Of a DNA stretch of 64,000 nucleotides, positions 29,213 to 38,516 are shown piece after piece. The notes under the pieces are model-generated. The model worked only from the letters and a program-made list of their open reading frames with translations. It had not been told where the DNA came from and made no database searches. This DNA is from Sinorhizobium arboris LMG 14919. GTDB taxonomy: Bacteria; Pseudomonadota; Alphaproteobacteria; Rhizobiales; Rhizobiaceae. The position numbers and the translations under genes were made by a program. The stretch spans positions 3,041,058-3,105,057 of the forward strand of contig NZ_ATYB01000014.1 of assembly GCF_000427465.1 (NCBI RefSeq), written 5' to 3'. Numbering within the stretch: the first letter of the stretch is position 1; the number at the start of each line of letters is the position of its first letter.

Positions 29213-29959
29213 CTATCCAACGTGATAGCCGCCATCCACCGGCAGCGTGATACCAGTGACGAATTCGGCGGCGGGCGACGAAAGGAAGAGAACCGGCCCG
29301 ACGAGGTCTTCCGTCGTCCCCCAGCGTTTCAGCGCCGAGCGACCGCTGATCCTGCTTTCGCTTTCCGGCTCCGACCACAGAGGCTTCGTCATGTCGGTGC
29401 GGTGATAGCCCGGCGCGACGGCATTCACGCGCACGCCCTCGCGGCCATATTTGTGTGCGAGGGCCCGCGTCAGGCCGACGATGCCCGTCTTGCTCGCCGT
29501 GTAGGCCGGCACCGACTCGTCGGCGAGATAGCTCAGCATGGATGCGACATTGACGATGCTGCCCCGCGTCTCCTTCAGGAGCGAGAAGCCTTCGCGCGAA
29601 AGCCGCATGGCGCTGGAGAGATTGATGTCCATCACGTCCATGAAGGTCTCTTCATCCCATTCCGCATCCGGCCGGGCAATCCCCTGGCAATTGACGAGCA
29701 CGTCGAGCCGCCCGAGCCCGGCAAAGAGAGCCGCGACCGCGGCCTTGTCGCGCACGTCGAGACGCCGGAAATCGAGTCCGCTACCATTCTCCGCCTTTGC
29801 CGCCCCGAGGCGTTTTTCCGAGCTGCCCGTCGCAATGACGCTCGCACCGGCTTGCGCGAAACCCTTGGCCAGCGCCAGGCCGATGCCGCTCGTGCCGCCA
29901 GAAACCAACACCGTCTTGCCGGAGAAAAGCCCGGCCCTGAACGCGTCCACTTCCTTCAT
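29213..29959 (-). CDS. SDR family oxidoreductase
   Basis: A 248-aa short-chain dehydrogenase with the Rossmann motif SGGTSGIG, LVNCQGIA, catalytic Ser/Tyr/Lys (NVASMLS, YTASK) and the C-terminal PVDGGYHVG. The ATG at 29959 has GGAGGGG upstream; an ATG at 29977 overlapping the upstream stop is an alternative. It is the last gene of the leftward sugar operon and probably oxidises a polyol or sugar derivative. The substrate is unknown. Confidence 0.88.
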   Translation of the reverse strand: MKEVDAFRAGLFSGKTVLVSGGTSGIGLALAKGFAQAGASVIATGSSEKRLGAAKAENGSGLDFRRLDVRDKAAVAALFAGLGRLDVLVNCQGIARPDAEWDEETFMDVMDINLSSAMRLSREGFSLLKETRGSIVNVASMLSYLADESVPAYTASKTGIVGLTRALAHKYGREGVRVNAVAPGYHRTDMTKPLWSEPESESRISGRSALKRWGTTEDLVGPVLFLSSPAAEFVTGITLPVDGGYHVG

Positions 29960-29973
29960 ACTCCCCTCCGCGA

Positions 29974-31065
29974 TCATACGAGCGCTTCGAGCGCCCTGAC
30001 GACCATTTCCTCGGTCACGGCGATCGGCTCGTTGTGAATGATCTCGCCCGCCCGGCAGGCGCGCTTCGCCACGACTGCAAGCTTTTCGGGTGTCGCTTCG
30101 GCAATGCCGATACCGGCGAGCGTCGTCGGCAGGCGCACGGCGAGACAGAACTGCCGGACGCGCTCGTATTCGTCATCCATGCCGTTGAGCTTGAGTCCCG
30201 CAAGCACACCGATCGCGACCTTCTCGCCGTGCAAATGGTGGTGCACGTCGGCAAGCTCGCAGAGCCCATGGTGAATGGCATGCGCGGCCGCGACGCCGCC
30301 CGACTCGAAGCCGATGCCCGAGAGGAGAATATTCGCCTCCACGACGCGTTCCAGCGCGAGCCCGACCGTTTTCGCATCGCATTCGTCAAGTGCGGCCGGA
30401 CCGAACTCGAAGATCGTGTCTCGGCAGAAACGCGCGATTTCGTAGGCGAGCGGCACGCCCGGCATCTTCATACAGTTGTGCGCGCCGCTTCGGCGGCAGG
30501 ATTCGGCCTCGTACCATGTCGCAAGTGCATCGCCGATGCCGGCGGCGAGGAACCGGGCCGGTGCGCGGGCGATCAATGCGGTATCCACCAGCACAAGATC
30601 CGGATTGCTCGGCAGGAATGTGTCGTAGGCAACCGTACCGTCCTCGTTGTAGACGACGGCAAGCGCACTGCAGGGCGCGTCCGATGCCGCGATCGTCGGG
30701 AAGACGATAACCGGAAGTCCGGCATCGCGGCTTGCCGCCTTGGCGGTGTCTAGCGCCTTGCCTCCGCCCGCGCCGACGATCACAGACGCGCCCGCGGACT
30801 GCGCCTCCGCCGCCAGGGCCGCGATCGCGCGCTCGCAACATTCACCGCCATGGCGGAGGATCTCCACCTTCGGACCAGTTGCGAAAGATGCTTCGACATC
30901 AGCCTTCAGCAGGTCGAAAACGCCGTTGTCGAGAAGGACGATGGCCTTTTCGCCGAAGCCCCTCGCCTCCTTGCCGAGCCGGGCGGTCGTGCCGACACCC
31001 TGGATATAGCGTCCGGGGAACCGCGCACCTCGGGCAACACCCGGCTGCACCGGCTTTACCAGCAT
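29974..31065 (-). CDS. Iron-containing alcohol dehydrogenase, glycerol dehydrogenase-like
   Basis: A 363-aa GldA-like enzyme. FPGRYIQGVGTTARLG, GAGGGKALDTAKAAS and TIAASDAPCSALAVVYNEDG follow E. coli GldA closely, and the metal ligands appear in AAAHAIHHGLCE and HHHLHGEKVAIG. Such enzymes oxidise glycerol or related polyols with NAD. The ATG at 31065 overlaps the end of the upstream SDR gene by 10 bp. In this locus a sugar alcohol is a likely substrate. Confidence 0.88.
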   Translation of the reverse strand: MLVKPVQPGVARGARFPGRYIQGVGTTARLGKEARGFGEKAIVLLDNGVFDLLKADVEASFATGPKVEILRHGGECCERAIAALAAEAQSAGASVIVGAGGGKALDTAKAASRDAGLPVIVFPTIAASDAPCSALAVVYNEDGTVAYDTFLPSNPDLVLVDTALIARAPARFLAAGIGDALATWYEAESCRRSGAHNCMKMPGVPLAYEIARFCRDTIFEFGPAALDECDAKTVGLALERVVEANILLSGIGFESGGVAAAHAIHHGLCELADVHHHLHGEKVAIGVLAGLKLNGMDDEYERVRQFCLAVRLPTTLAGIGIAEATPEKLAVVAKRACRAGEIIHNEPIAVTEEMVVRALEALV

Positions 31066-31829
31066 ACATAGCCCCCATCGGCGAGCACGATCGAGCCGGT
31101 CATAAGGCTTGCGGCATCGCTTGCCAGGAAGAGGACGACGGAGGCGACTTCGTCCGTGCGGCCGAGCCGGTTCATCGGTGTTCCGCCGACCCAATGGCGG
31201 TACATCTCCTCGTCCTCATAGACATATTTGTTCATTTCCGTGTCGATATAGGTCGGCGCGACGCAGTTGACGCGCACGCCCCGCGCACCCCACTCGGCTG
31301 CCAGCGACCTTGTGAGATGATGCACGGCTGCCTTGGACGCGTTGTAGTTCGCCTGTTCTTGCGGCCGATTGGCGATGAAGCCGGACATCGAACCGATATT
31401 GACGATCGACCCCGTCCCCTGCTTCAGCATCGTGCTCCCAAAGGCGCGGCAGCACCAGAAGACGCCGTTGAGGTTGACGTCGATCACCTTGTTCCAGACC
31501 TCGTCCGCCATGGTCTCGGCCGGGTGGTTGGAGATCGCGATGCCGGCATTGTTGACCAGAATGTCGACGCGGAGGTGGCGTGCGACGATCGCGTCGTGCA
31601 CGGCCTGCACCGCCTTCACGTCGGTCACGTCGAGTACCTCGCTATCCACCGCATAGCCCTTGCCCCTCAGCCCTTCCCTCGCGGCAGCAAGCAGATCGGG
31701 ACTCATGTCGGTAAGGACGACGGTGGCGCCGGCTTCGGCGAGCGCCTCGGCGGTCGAAAGGCCGATGCCCCGAGCGGCACCCGTGACGACGGCGACCTTG
31801 CCGGAGAGCTTGAATTTGTCGAGATACAT
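31056..31829 (-). CDS. SDR family oxidoreductase
   Basis: A 257-aa short-chain dehydrogenase: TGAARGIG cofactor motif, LVNNAGIA, GSMSGFIANRPQ with the catalytic Ser, YNASK, and the closing VLADGGYVCW. The layout is that of polyol or sugar dehydrogenases of this family. It starts 2 bp from the end of the HAD hydrolase gene and overlaps the GldA-like gene, so it is within one operon. The substrate is unknown. Confidence 0.9.
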   Translation of the reverse strand: MYLDKFKLSGKVAVVTGAARGIGLSTAEALAEAGATVVLTDMSPDLLAAAREGLRGKGYAVDSEVLDVTDVKAVQAVHDAIVARHLRVDILVNNAGIAISNHPAETMADEVWNKVIDVNLNGVFWCCRAFGSTMLKQGTGSIVNIGSMSGFIANRPQEQANYNASKAAVHHLTRSLAAEWGARGVRVNCVAPTYIDTEMNKYVYEDEEMYRHWVGGTPMNRLGRTDEVASVVLFLASDAASLMTGSIVLADGGYVCW

Positions 31830-31830
31830 G

Positions 31831-32514
31831 TCAGGCGATCCTTGGAAGGGTAGAGGTTTCAGAGGAATGGGAGAGACGCGGCCGGAGCATCGCGATGAGG
31901 TCGTGCGGCTCCGCGATGATCGTTCCGGCGGGAAAGACGATGTCGGCGCGATGCGGCTCCGGCCAGCCGATGACCGTCATGCCTGCGGCAAGTCCGGCAT
32001 GTGCCCCGGGCGCGCTGTCCTCCACGACGATACAATCGGATGGCTCGACGCCGAGCAGCCAGGCGGCGCGAAGATAGGGTTCGGGGTTCGGCTTGCCATG
32101 ACGGACATCGTTGCGCGTCACGCTGACCAGTCCAGGGGACTGAAGTCCGACGGCGGAGAGGTTTGCGTCGACAAGCATGCGGTCCGAATTCGACACGATG
32201 GCGATCGCCGCTCCCGAAGTCCGGACGAACGACAATGCCTGCCTGGCGCCAGCCCGCATCTTGAGACCGCCGGCGCGCTCCACATAGGCGGCATATTTCC
32301 GTTGGACCAGGTCGGCGGCAGCCGGCGCGAAGCCGATTTTCTCGGCGAGCAATGCGTGGCAGTCGCCGATCGCCATTCCGGTTATGCGGTCGCCAAAGCC
32401 TTCGGGCAGCATATAGCCGAAGCTCTCGACTGCCGCCGCCATCGTTTCCAAATGCAGCAGCTCGCTGTCGACCAGCGTTCCGTCCATATCGAAGAGAACG
32501 GCCCTGCGGTTCAT
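31831..32514 (-). CDS. HAD-IA family sugar-phosphate phosphatase
   Basis: A 227-aa haloacid-dehalogenase-superfamily phosphatase. Motif I is FDMDGTLVDSE (nucleophile Asp9, acid Asp11), motif II IVSNSD, motif III K in RHGKPNPEPYL, and motif IV VVEDSAPGAHA. The CspB-like cap fits small phosphosugars. It overlaps the kinase gene by ATGA, which suggests a linked phosphorylation/dephosphorylation or repair role. Confidence 0.88.
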   Translation of the reverse strand: MNRRAVLFDMDGTLVDSELLHLETMAAAVESFGYMLPEGFGDRITGMAIGDCHALLAEKIGFAPAAADLVQRKYAAYVERAGGLKMRAGARQALSFVRTSGAAIAIVSNSDRMLVDANLSAVGLQSPGLVSVTRNDVRHGKPNPEPYLRAAWLLGVEPSDCIVVEDSAPGAHAGLAAGMTVIGWPEPHRADIVFPAGTIIAEPHDLIAMLRPRLSHSSETSTLPRIA

Positions 32515-34025
32515 GATGGCAACCGGTCGAGATCGTCATAGAGCGATTGGCTGTGAAGATAGAGTTTCTCGAAAAAGGCCTGCATCGGCCGGTAGGTCTC
32601 CGTCCATCGAGGATCCGGCGTGATTTCCTCACTGTAGCGGACGTAGGATTCCGCGGCGTCCTCGACCCGCGGAAAGAGGCCGGTCGCCGTCGCCGCCATT
32701 GCGGCGCAACCGACGATGCCGCATTCGGCCTCGGCCGGGACCAGGATTGGAATGCCGTAGACGCTCGCCTTGATTTTCAGCCAGAGTTTCGTCCTGGCGC
32801 CGCCGCCGGATGCGATGACGCGCTCCATCGGCGCTCCGGAGATCCGGTCGAGAATGTCGATGTGCCGCTTGACCGCGAAGGCCACGCCTTCGAGCACCGC
32901 ACGATGCATATGCGCGAGCCCGTGCGTCGCTCCGATACCGAAGAACTGGGCGCGGGCATTGCGGTGGTGGCCAAGCCGCTCGCCGGCGAGATAGGGCATG
33001 AAAAAGAGTCGGTCGGCGCCGGCCGGCGCCTCGGCCGCCTTGGCGACGATCTCTTCATAGCCGGCCTGCTTCTCATGGAAGGCACGCCGCGCCCAGCGCA
33101 TGGCGTCCCCGCCGGATTCGAGCAGCATGAAGGCGCCCCAGTTGCCCTCAACCGTACCGACATTCGAGACCTGCGCGTCGAGCAGCGGCTTTTCGGCAAT
33201 TGCGGTAATGATCGCGGAGGTGCCCATCACTTCCGAGCCGATCCCGGGGCGGTAGACACCTGAGCCGAGAAGCGCAACGGGATAGTCGCCGCCGCCGACA
33301 AGCACGGGCGTGCCTTCGCGAAGACCGGTCTCGCGGGCCGCTTCGGCAGTCACATGCCCCAGGATCTCTATCGGGTTGCGCAGCGGCGCGAGCTTCGCCC
33401 TGTCCAGACCAAGCAGACCGGTCATCCGTTCGGACCATTGCCCGGTCCGCGGGTCCATCAGGAAGCTCGCGCCGCCATCGGTGCGGTCGATGGCGATCTC
33501 ACCGGTGAGTTTCAGATTGATCCAGTCCTTGGGCATGACAACGGCTGCCGTTCGGCGCCAGGCTTCGGGATCTTCGTCGCGAAGCCATTGCAGCTTGAAG
33601 CCGGGCCAGGCGGGTGTTGCCGGATTTGCGCTGTCGGCGAGATAGGTCGATGGCCGGTGACGCTTCTCGAAGGCCGCAACGTGAGCGATGGTGCGCTTGT
33701 CGTTCCACAGCGGCGCAGTCTCGCGCGCGAGGCCGCCCTTGTCGTCGACCAGAACCGTTCCGTGCATCTGCCAGCAAGCCGAAACGGCGGCAATACGCCG
33801 TCTGGCATCCGGCTCGCCGGAAAGCACGTCGCGGATCGAGGCGGCGACGCCGGTCCACCAATCGGCCGGCCGCTGTTCGGACCAACCGAACTGAGGCACG
33901 ATCTGCTCGTGCTCCCGCGCCGCGATGGCAATCACCTGGCCGTGCCGGTCGACAAGAGCGGCGCGAACGCTGCCCGTGCCGACGTCGATCGTCAAAAACA
34001 AGTCTTCGGATATCAATGCAGCCAA
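32511..34025 (-). CDS. FGGY-family carbohydrate kinase
   Basis: A 504-aa sugar kinase of the xylulokinase/glycerol kinase family. The phosphate-binding opening is FLTIDVGTGSVRAALVD; WSEQRPADWWTG, GGGDYPVALLGSG with the catalytic Asp, and ASGGGARTKLWLKIKASVYG complete the fold. I choose TTG 34025 because AGGAGG lies 5 nt upstream; a TTG at 34061 is possible. It follows the ABC permease by 48 bp and probably phosphorylates the imported sugar or its oxidised product. Confidence 0.88.
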   Translation of the reverse strand: MAALISEDLFLTIDVGTGSVRAALVDRHGQVIAIAAREHEQIVPQFGWSEQRPADWWTGVAASIRDVLSGEPDARRRIAAVSACWQMHGTVLVDDKGGLARETAPLWNDKRTIAHVAAFEKRHRPSTYLADSANPATPAWPGFKLQWLRDEDPEAWRRTAAVVMPKDWINLKLTGEIAIDRTDGGASFLMDPRTGQWSERMTGLLGLDRAKLAPLRNPIEILGHVTAEAARETGLREGTPVLVGGGDYPVALLGSGVYRPGIGSEVMGTSAIITAIAEKPLLDAQVSNVGTVEGNWGAFMLLESGGDAMRWARRAFHEKQAGYEEIVAKAAEAPAGADRLFFMPYLAGERLGHHRNARAQFFGIGATHGLAHMHRAVLEGVAFAVKRHIDILDRISGAPMERVIASGGGARTKLWLKIKASVYGIPILVPAEAECGIVGCAAMAATATGLFPRVEDAAESYVRYSEEITPDPRWTETYRPMQAFFEKLYLHSQSLYDDLDRLPS

Positions 34026-34073
34026 TTCCGCCTCCTCCGCCGCCCCGTCCTCTCCGGGCAAGGTGTCTGCTTC

Positions 34074-35057
34074 CTACCGGCGCAGCCAGTTGGATGCGTA
34101 TTGAAGGAGCATGGCGCCGATGATGATACAACCCATGAAGACCTGCTGATGATAACCGGGCACGCGGGCAAGATTCATCATGTTGGCGATGATGCCGAGC
34201 ACGATGACGCCGATGAAGGTGTTGAAAGCGCCACCGCGTCCGCCCATCAGGCTCGCGCCGCCGATGACGACCGCGGCGATCGCATCGAGTTCCGCGCCAA
34301 CGCCGATATTGGCCGAACCGACGCCGGTACGGCTCGCGGACACGATCCCGGCGGCCGCGGCAAGCGCGCCGGAGATGACATAGACCGACATGGTGTACCA
34401 TGCGACCGGAATGCCCGAGAGCCGGACCGCCTCGACATTCGAGCCGATCGCCTTCACGAGACGGCCGTAACGCGTGAACATCAGCACGGTGCCGGCAATG
34501 AGGAACACGACTGCCATCAGGATCACCGGATAGGGAATGCCGGCGATCGCGCCCGAACCGAAAGCGGTGATCGCCGCGCCGCTGTCGCCCATCACGATCG
34601 GCTGGCCGGCGGAAATGATCAGCGAAAACCCGCGCGCGACCGTCATCATCGCAAGCGTCGTTACGAAAGGCGGCAGCTTGAGAAAGGCGACGAGCACCCC
34701 GGAACCCAGCCCGCAGGCGGCGCCCGCCAGGAGGGTAACGGTCAGCGAAGGACCGGTCCCGTACTTCTGGACGACGATTGCCGAAAGCACGCTGCCGAGT
34801 GCTGCTACGGAGCCCACCGAAAGGTCGATGCCGCGGGTCAGGATGACGAAAAGCATCCCGATCGCCATCAGGCTCGTGCCGGAGATCTGGCGCAGCACAT
34901 TCAGAATGTTCCGCTCGGTCAGGAATACATCGGACATGGAGGTTGCCACGATGACGAGCGCGACCAGGATCGCAATCGTGCCGTAACGCTGCAGGGTTTG
35001 GCTGAGATTGATTGACGGGCGAGTAGTTTCAGCCAAGTCTGACATGGTGCTGCTCAT
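34074..35057 (-). CDS. Sugar ABC transporter permease (RbsC family)
   Basis: A 327-aa inner-membrane permease of the ribose/xylose/autoinducer-2 class. It has eight to ten hydrophobic segments, the family motif LTRGIDLSVGSVAALGSV, and AELDAIAAVVIGGASLMGGRGG (the EAA-like loop contacting the ATPase). Its ATG overlaps the ATPase stop (ATGA). It forms a CUT2-type importer with the adjacent ATPase and binding protein. Confidence 0.93.
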   Translation of the reverse strand: MSSTMSDLAETTRPSINLSQTLQRYGTIAILVALVIVATSMSDVFLTERNILNVLRQISGTSLMAIGMLFVILTRGIDLSVGSVAALGSVLSAIVVQKYGTGPSLTVTLLAGAACGLGSGVLVAFLKLPPFVTTLAMMTVARGFSLIISAGQPIVMGDSGAAITAFGSGAIAGIPYPVILMAVVFLIAGTVLMFTRYGRLVKAIGSNVEAVRLSGIPVAWYTMSVYVISGALAAAAGIVSASRTGVGSANIGVGAELDAIAAVVIGGASLMGGRGGAFNTFIGVIVLGIIANMMNLARVPGYHQQVFMGCIIIGAMLLQYASNWLRR

Positions 35058-36580
35058 CGGTTCACAACCCTCTTTTCGGGCCTGTTTTCGGGCGGGGCGA
35101 CAGGGCTCACCATCGCCAGCTTCAGGAGTTTTTCCTCGGTATAGTCGTCCGGGCCGAGCTCGCCGGTGATCTGGCCCTCGCGCATGACGAGGATGCGGTC
35201 GCAAAGTCCGAAGAGTTCGAGATGTTCGGAAGAGATGACGAGAATCGCCCGCCCCTCGGCGGCGAGTGCCTTGATCAGCGAGTAAATCTCGGTCTTGGCG
35301 CCGACATCGACGCCGCGGGTCGGCTCGTCGAAGATCAGGATGTCGCCATCGGCGTGGAACCACTTGGCGAGCACGACCTTCTGCTGGTTTCCGCCCGAGA
35401 GGCTGGACGCAGGATCGTCGAGGCTGCCGGCTTTGAGGCGCAGGCGCTTTGCCAGATTCTCCACCGCCGTCCTTTCCCGTGCACGGCGCACGAAGCCGAA
35501 GCGATTCACGAGGGGGCCGAGTTTCGCCATGGTGGCGTTGACTCTTATCGGGAAATCAAGAACGAGCCCCTGCTCCTTGCGGTTTTCAGGCACGAGGCCG
35601 ATGCCGGCCTTGACCCCGTCGCCGGGCTTGCGGATGGACTTCTCCTTGCCGTGCACGAAGATGCGGCCGGACTGCGCCCGTTCGGCCCCGAAGACCAGTC
35701 GGACGAATTCCGTACGGCCCGCGCCGACGAGGCCGCCGAGGCCGATGATCTCGCCGGCGCACAGCCGCAGCGACACGTTCCCGATGCGGTCGCCGTCCGA
35801 GAGGTTTTCGACGCGCAGCACCTCGTCACCGGGCAGCCGTTCGACATCCTCGCCGAAAAGCGCCTTGAGCGATCTGCCGACCATCATGCGGATGACATCG
35901 TCGATCTCGACTGCGGAGCGCTCGACGGTCGCGACCGACGCGCCGTCCTTCATGACCGTGATGCGGTCGGCGATGCGGAACACTTCGTCGAGACGATGGG
36001 ATATATAGATCACGCCGACGCCGCGTTCGCGCAGCGCCCTGATGATGCCGAGCAGGCGCTCTGCATCCTGCACCGACAGCACCGCCGTCGGCTCGTCGAA
36101 GACCATGACGCGGGCGTTGCGGGACAGCGCCTTGGCGATCTCGACCACCTGCTGATGGGCAACGGAGAGATCGCCCACGGCCGCACCCGGGTGGATGGAA
36201 AAGCCGAGGCTGTCGATCAGTTCACGAGCCCGACTGTTGAGACCGCGCCAGGAAATGACGGAAGGAATTTCAGATAGGAAGATGTTTTCGGCCACGGTCA
36301 GGTCCGTCGCAAGCGCCATCTCCTGGTGGATGATCGCGATACCCTTCGATATGGCGTCGGAAGGCGATCGGAAATGCGGCTCCTCGCCCGCGACCTTTAC
36401 CGTTCCGGCCTCGGCGCGGTATTCGCCGCCGAGCACCCGCATGAGGGTCGACTTGCCCGCGCCGTTCTCGCCGAGAAGCGCGTGAACCTCGCCTGCTCGA
36501 AGCGCGAAGTCCACGCCCTGCAGCGCATGGACGCCGCCGAAGGATTTGCGGATGCCGGAGAGTTCTACGAGATTTTCCAT
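35054..36580 (-). CDS. Sugar ABC transporter ATP-binding protein (RbsA type, two nucleotide domains)
   Basis: A 508-aa fused double ATPase. The first domain has Walker A GENGAGKST, signature and Walker B VMVFDEPTAVLS. The second has GLVGAGRTE in place of a canonical Walker A, LSGGNQQKVVLAKW and ILIFDEPTRGVDVGAKTEIY. This degenerate second P-loop is normal for RbsA-type proteins. The ATG at 36580 begins MENLVELSGIRKSFGG; a GTG at 36601 is less likely. Confidence 0.94.
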   Translation of the reverse strand: MENLVELSGIRKSFGGVHALQGVDFALRAGEVHALLGENGAGKSTLMRVLGGEYRAEAGTVKVAGEEPHFRSPSDAISKGIAIIHQEMALATDLTVAENIFLSEIPSVISWRGLNSRARELIDSLGFSIHPGAAVGDLSVAHQQVVEIAKALSRNARVMVFDEPTAVLSVQDAERLLGIIRALRERGVGVIYISHRLDEVFRIADRITVMKDGASVATVERSAVEIDDVIRMMVGRSLKALFGEDVERLPGDEVLRVENLSDGDRIGNVSLRLCAGEIIGLGGLVGAGRTEFVRLVFGAERAQSGRIFVHGKEKSIRKPGDGVKAGIGLVPENRKEQGLVLDFPIRVNATMAKLGPLVNRFGFVRRARERTAVENLAKRLRLKAGSLDDPASSLSGGNQQKVVLAKWFHADGDILIFDEPTRGVDVGAKTEIYSLIKALAAEGRAILVISSEHLELFGLCDRILVMREGQITGELGPDDYTEEKLLKLAMVSPVAPPENRPEKRVVNR

Positions 36581-36681
36581 GGTGAAAAATGCCTCTTTCA
36601 CGCCTGGCAGGTCCTGGAACCGTCCCGACGGATGGCGGCCGGCGAGCCGCGAAGAACCCGCCGGCGGGGAGGATCAGTGCA

Positions 36682-37662
36682 TCAGAAGACGGCGTCGGCC
36701 TTGTAGTACTGATCGACGTTTTGCTTCGTGATCGCCGTGGGCGTCGTGTAGGTGACCTTCGAAAGGTCCGCGGGCAGCTCTCCGTCGAGCGCCTTCTTGG
36801 CGAGGTCTACGGCCGTCGAGGCGACGAGCGCCGGATCGTTGAGGCCAGTGGCGCCGTAGGTGCCCTCCCTGATCATCTGCAGCGCTTCCTTCTGTCCGTC
36901 GGCAGCGGCCAGGAGCAGCACGTCCTCGACGCGGCCCGCCTGTTCCAGCGCCTTGCGGGCGCCGAGGACCATCGAGTCGTTCTCGCCGAGCACGACATTG
37001 ATGTCCGGATTGGCGACCAGCAGGTCTTCCATCGCTTTGAGGCCACCTTCGTGACCCCAGAGCCCCCAGCCCTGGCCCACCACTTCGAAGCGCGCCCGGC
37101 CTTCGTTGCGCAGTTGCCCCTCGAGGAGGCCCGCCAGCACGCCCAGGCGGCGCTCTTGCCCCACTTCATTGCCCTTGTCGCCGGAAAGCAGCGCAATCTT
37201 CAGGTCCTTGCCTTTCGTCTGGTCGGCCAGCCACTGTCCGACGAGCATGCCGTTGCGGCTATTGGAAGACTGCACCAGCGTCACGAAGTTTGCCGTCGGA
37301 TCCAGGGTGGAGTCGATGACGAAGACCTTCACGCCGGCGGCCGTCGCGGCGTTCACCGCCGGAACCATGCCTTTGCTGTCACGCGGATTGACAATCAGCG
37401 CGCCGATCCCCTGGGCGACCATGTCTTCGATGTCGGCAATCTGCTTGTTGAGGTCGTTTTGAGCGTCGGCTGAGATCACCTCGCATCCGAGCTCTTCGGC
37501 ATGTTTCTTGGCGGAAACTTCCTGCGCGGCGAAGTAGGGAGCGTCGAGCGTTTTCATCGAAATGCCGATCCTGCACTCGGCAGCCTCGGCGGCGCTGATC
37601 GCCAGCAGCGATGCGGCAGCAGCCAATGCAATCTTGAGCGCGGTCTTTGATGTGCGGGTCAT
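36682..37662 (-). CDS. Sugar ABC transporter substrate-binding protein (RbsB family)
   Basis: A 326-aa periplasmic protein with a cleavable signal peptide (MTRTSKTALKIALAAAASLL ending near AEA-A at 27). Two Rossmann-like lobes follow, with ISMKTLDAPYFAAQEVSAKKHAEE and GALIVNPRDSKGMVPAVNAA. GGAGGAG precedes the ATG. It is first in the leftward operon, facing the divergent promoter region. The ligand cannot be read from sequence. Confidence 0.93.
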   Translation of the reverse strand: MTRTSKTALKIALAAAASLLAISAAEAAECRIGISMKTLDAPYFAAQEVSAKKHAEELGCEVISADAQNDLNKQIADIEDMVAQGIGALIVNPRDSKGMVPAVNAATAAGVKVFVIDSTLDPTANFVTLVQSSNSRNGMLVGQWLADQTKGKDLKIALLSGDKGNEVGQERRLGVLAGLLEGQLRNEGRARFEVVGQGWGLWGHEGGLKAMEDLLVANPDINVVLGENDSMVLGARKALEQAGRVEDVLLLAAADGQKEALQMIREGTYGATGLNDPALVASTAVDLAKKALDGELPADLSKVTYTTPTAITKQNVDQYYKADAVF

Positions 37663-37716
37663 GAGTTCTCCTCCGGGTGGACGCGATTGATCGCGAGCCT
37701 CTCTTCTTGGCCGAAA

Positions 37717-37731
37717 TGTAGCGTAGTTACA
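37717..37731. promoter_or_regulatory. Candidate RpiR-family operator, site 1
   Basis: TGTAGCGTAGTTACA has the form TGTA-N7-TACA, as in HexR/RpiR operators. It lies 54 bp upstream of the binding-protein ATG, in the divergent promoter region. The regulator is probably the RpiR protein at the far end of the locus (inference). Confidence 0.5.
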
Positions 37732-37831
37732 TATCTTTTCATCGTCAACATGATTTTTTGGCCCACCCGCGGCTTTTCTGGGCGCTTATCGTGCGAATTT
37801 TTGCCCTTGCGGGTATCATTCTGTTCATTTA

Positions 37832-37846
37832 TGTACTTTTACTACG
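37832..37846. promoter_or_regulatory. Candidate RpiR-family operator, site 2
   Basis: TGTACTTTTACTACG keeps the TGTA-N7-TAC spacing with one mismatch in the last base. It lies 16 bp upstream of the cupin isomerase ATG, beside its GGAGG, where a repressor would block the rightward operon. Confidence 0.4.
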
Positions 37847-37862
37847 CAATCTGGAGGTTGAA

Positions 37863-38486
37863 ATGTTGAGAGAACCGGTCACGAGCGTAGTCGACGCAAT
37901 GAGCGGCGCGATGAGCGGAAATACGGGACGCTATGAAAAGCGGCTCAGCGATCTCGAAGGACTTTACGAAGACGCAACGGCATATGCGGACCTCATCCGT
38001 CGGCTCGGCAATCCGGTTGTCTACGAGGTAGAGGATTTCCGCCCGGGCGATCACGCCGGCGATCTGATCTACGGCGTGACCCGGATGAGCCCCGGCCTGG
38101 TCGGCCGGGAATTCTTCCTGACGCGGGGCCATATTCACGCAAAGGCGGACCGGCCGGAAATATACTACGGCCAGGCGGGCAAGGGCCTGATGCAGCTCGA
38201 ATCGCCCGAGGGTGAGACGCGCATCGTCGAGATCGGCCCACAGACGATCTGCTACGTTCCGCCCTATTGGATCCATCGTTCCATCAATGTCGGCGACGAC
38301 GATCTCGTCATGGTCTTCGCCTATCCCTCCGACAGCGGCCAGGATTACGGGATCATCGAAGCATCCAACGGCATGCGTCATCGCGTCGTGAGCGATGCAA
38401 GGGGCGGCTGGCAGCTCGTCGAGAACGGCGAATACCGCGCACGCAGCGGCGAGGCCGTCGCGAGCCTGATGAAACGATATGCCTGA
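37863..38486 (+). CDS. Cupin-type (archaeal-type) glucose-6-phosphate isomerase
   Basis: A 207-aa metal-dependent phosphoglucose isomerase of the cupin superfamily. The metal site is TRGHIHAKADRPEIYYG (His90, His92, then Glu) and PYWIHRSINVG. The usual role is fructose-6-phosphate/glucose-6-phosphate interconversion, but in a sugar locus it may act on another ketose phosphate. GGAGG precedes the ATG. It heads the rightward operon, opposite the ABC importer. Confidence 0.85.
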   Translation: MLREPVTSVVDAMSGAMSGNTGRYEKRLSDLEGLYEDATAYADLIRRLGNPVVYEVEDFRPGDHAGDLIYGVTRMSPGLVGREFFLTRGHIHAKADRPEIYYGQAGKGLMQLESPEGETRIVEIGPQTICYVPPYWIHRSINVGDDDLVMVFAYPSDSGQDYGIIEASNGMRHRVVSDARGGWQLVENGEYRARSGEAVASLMKRYA

Positions 38487-38516
38487 GCAACGGACAGATT
38501 GAAGGAGCAAGCCCCC

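Noticed and set aside
33354..35015. Long open frame (553 codons) on the plus strand
   Set aside because: Shadow of the FGGY kinase and ABC permease genes, whose motifs are clear on the minus strand.
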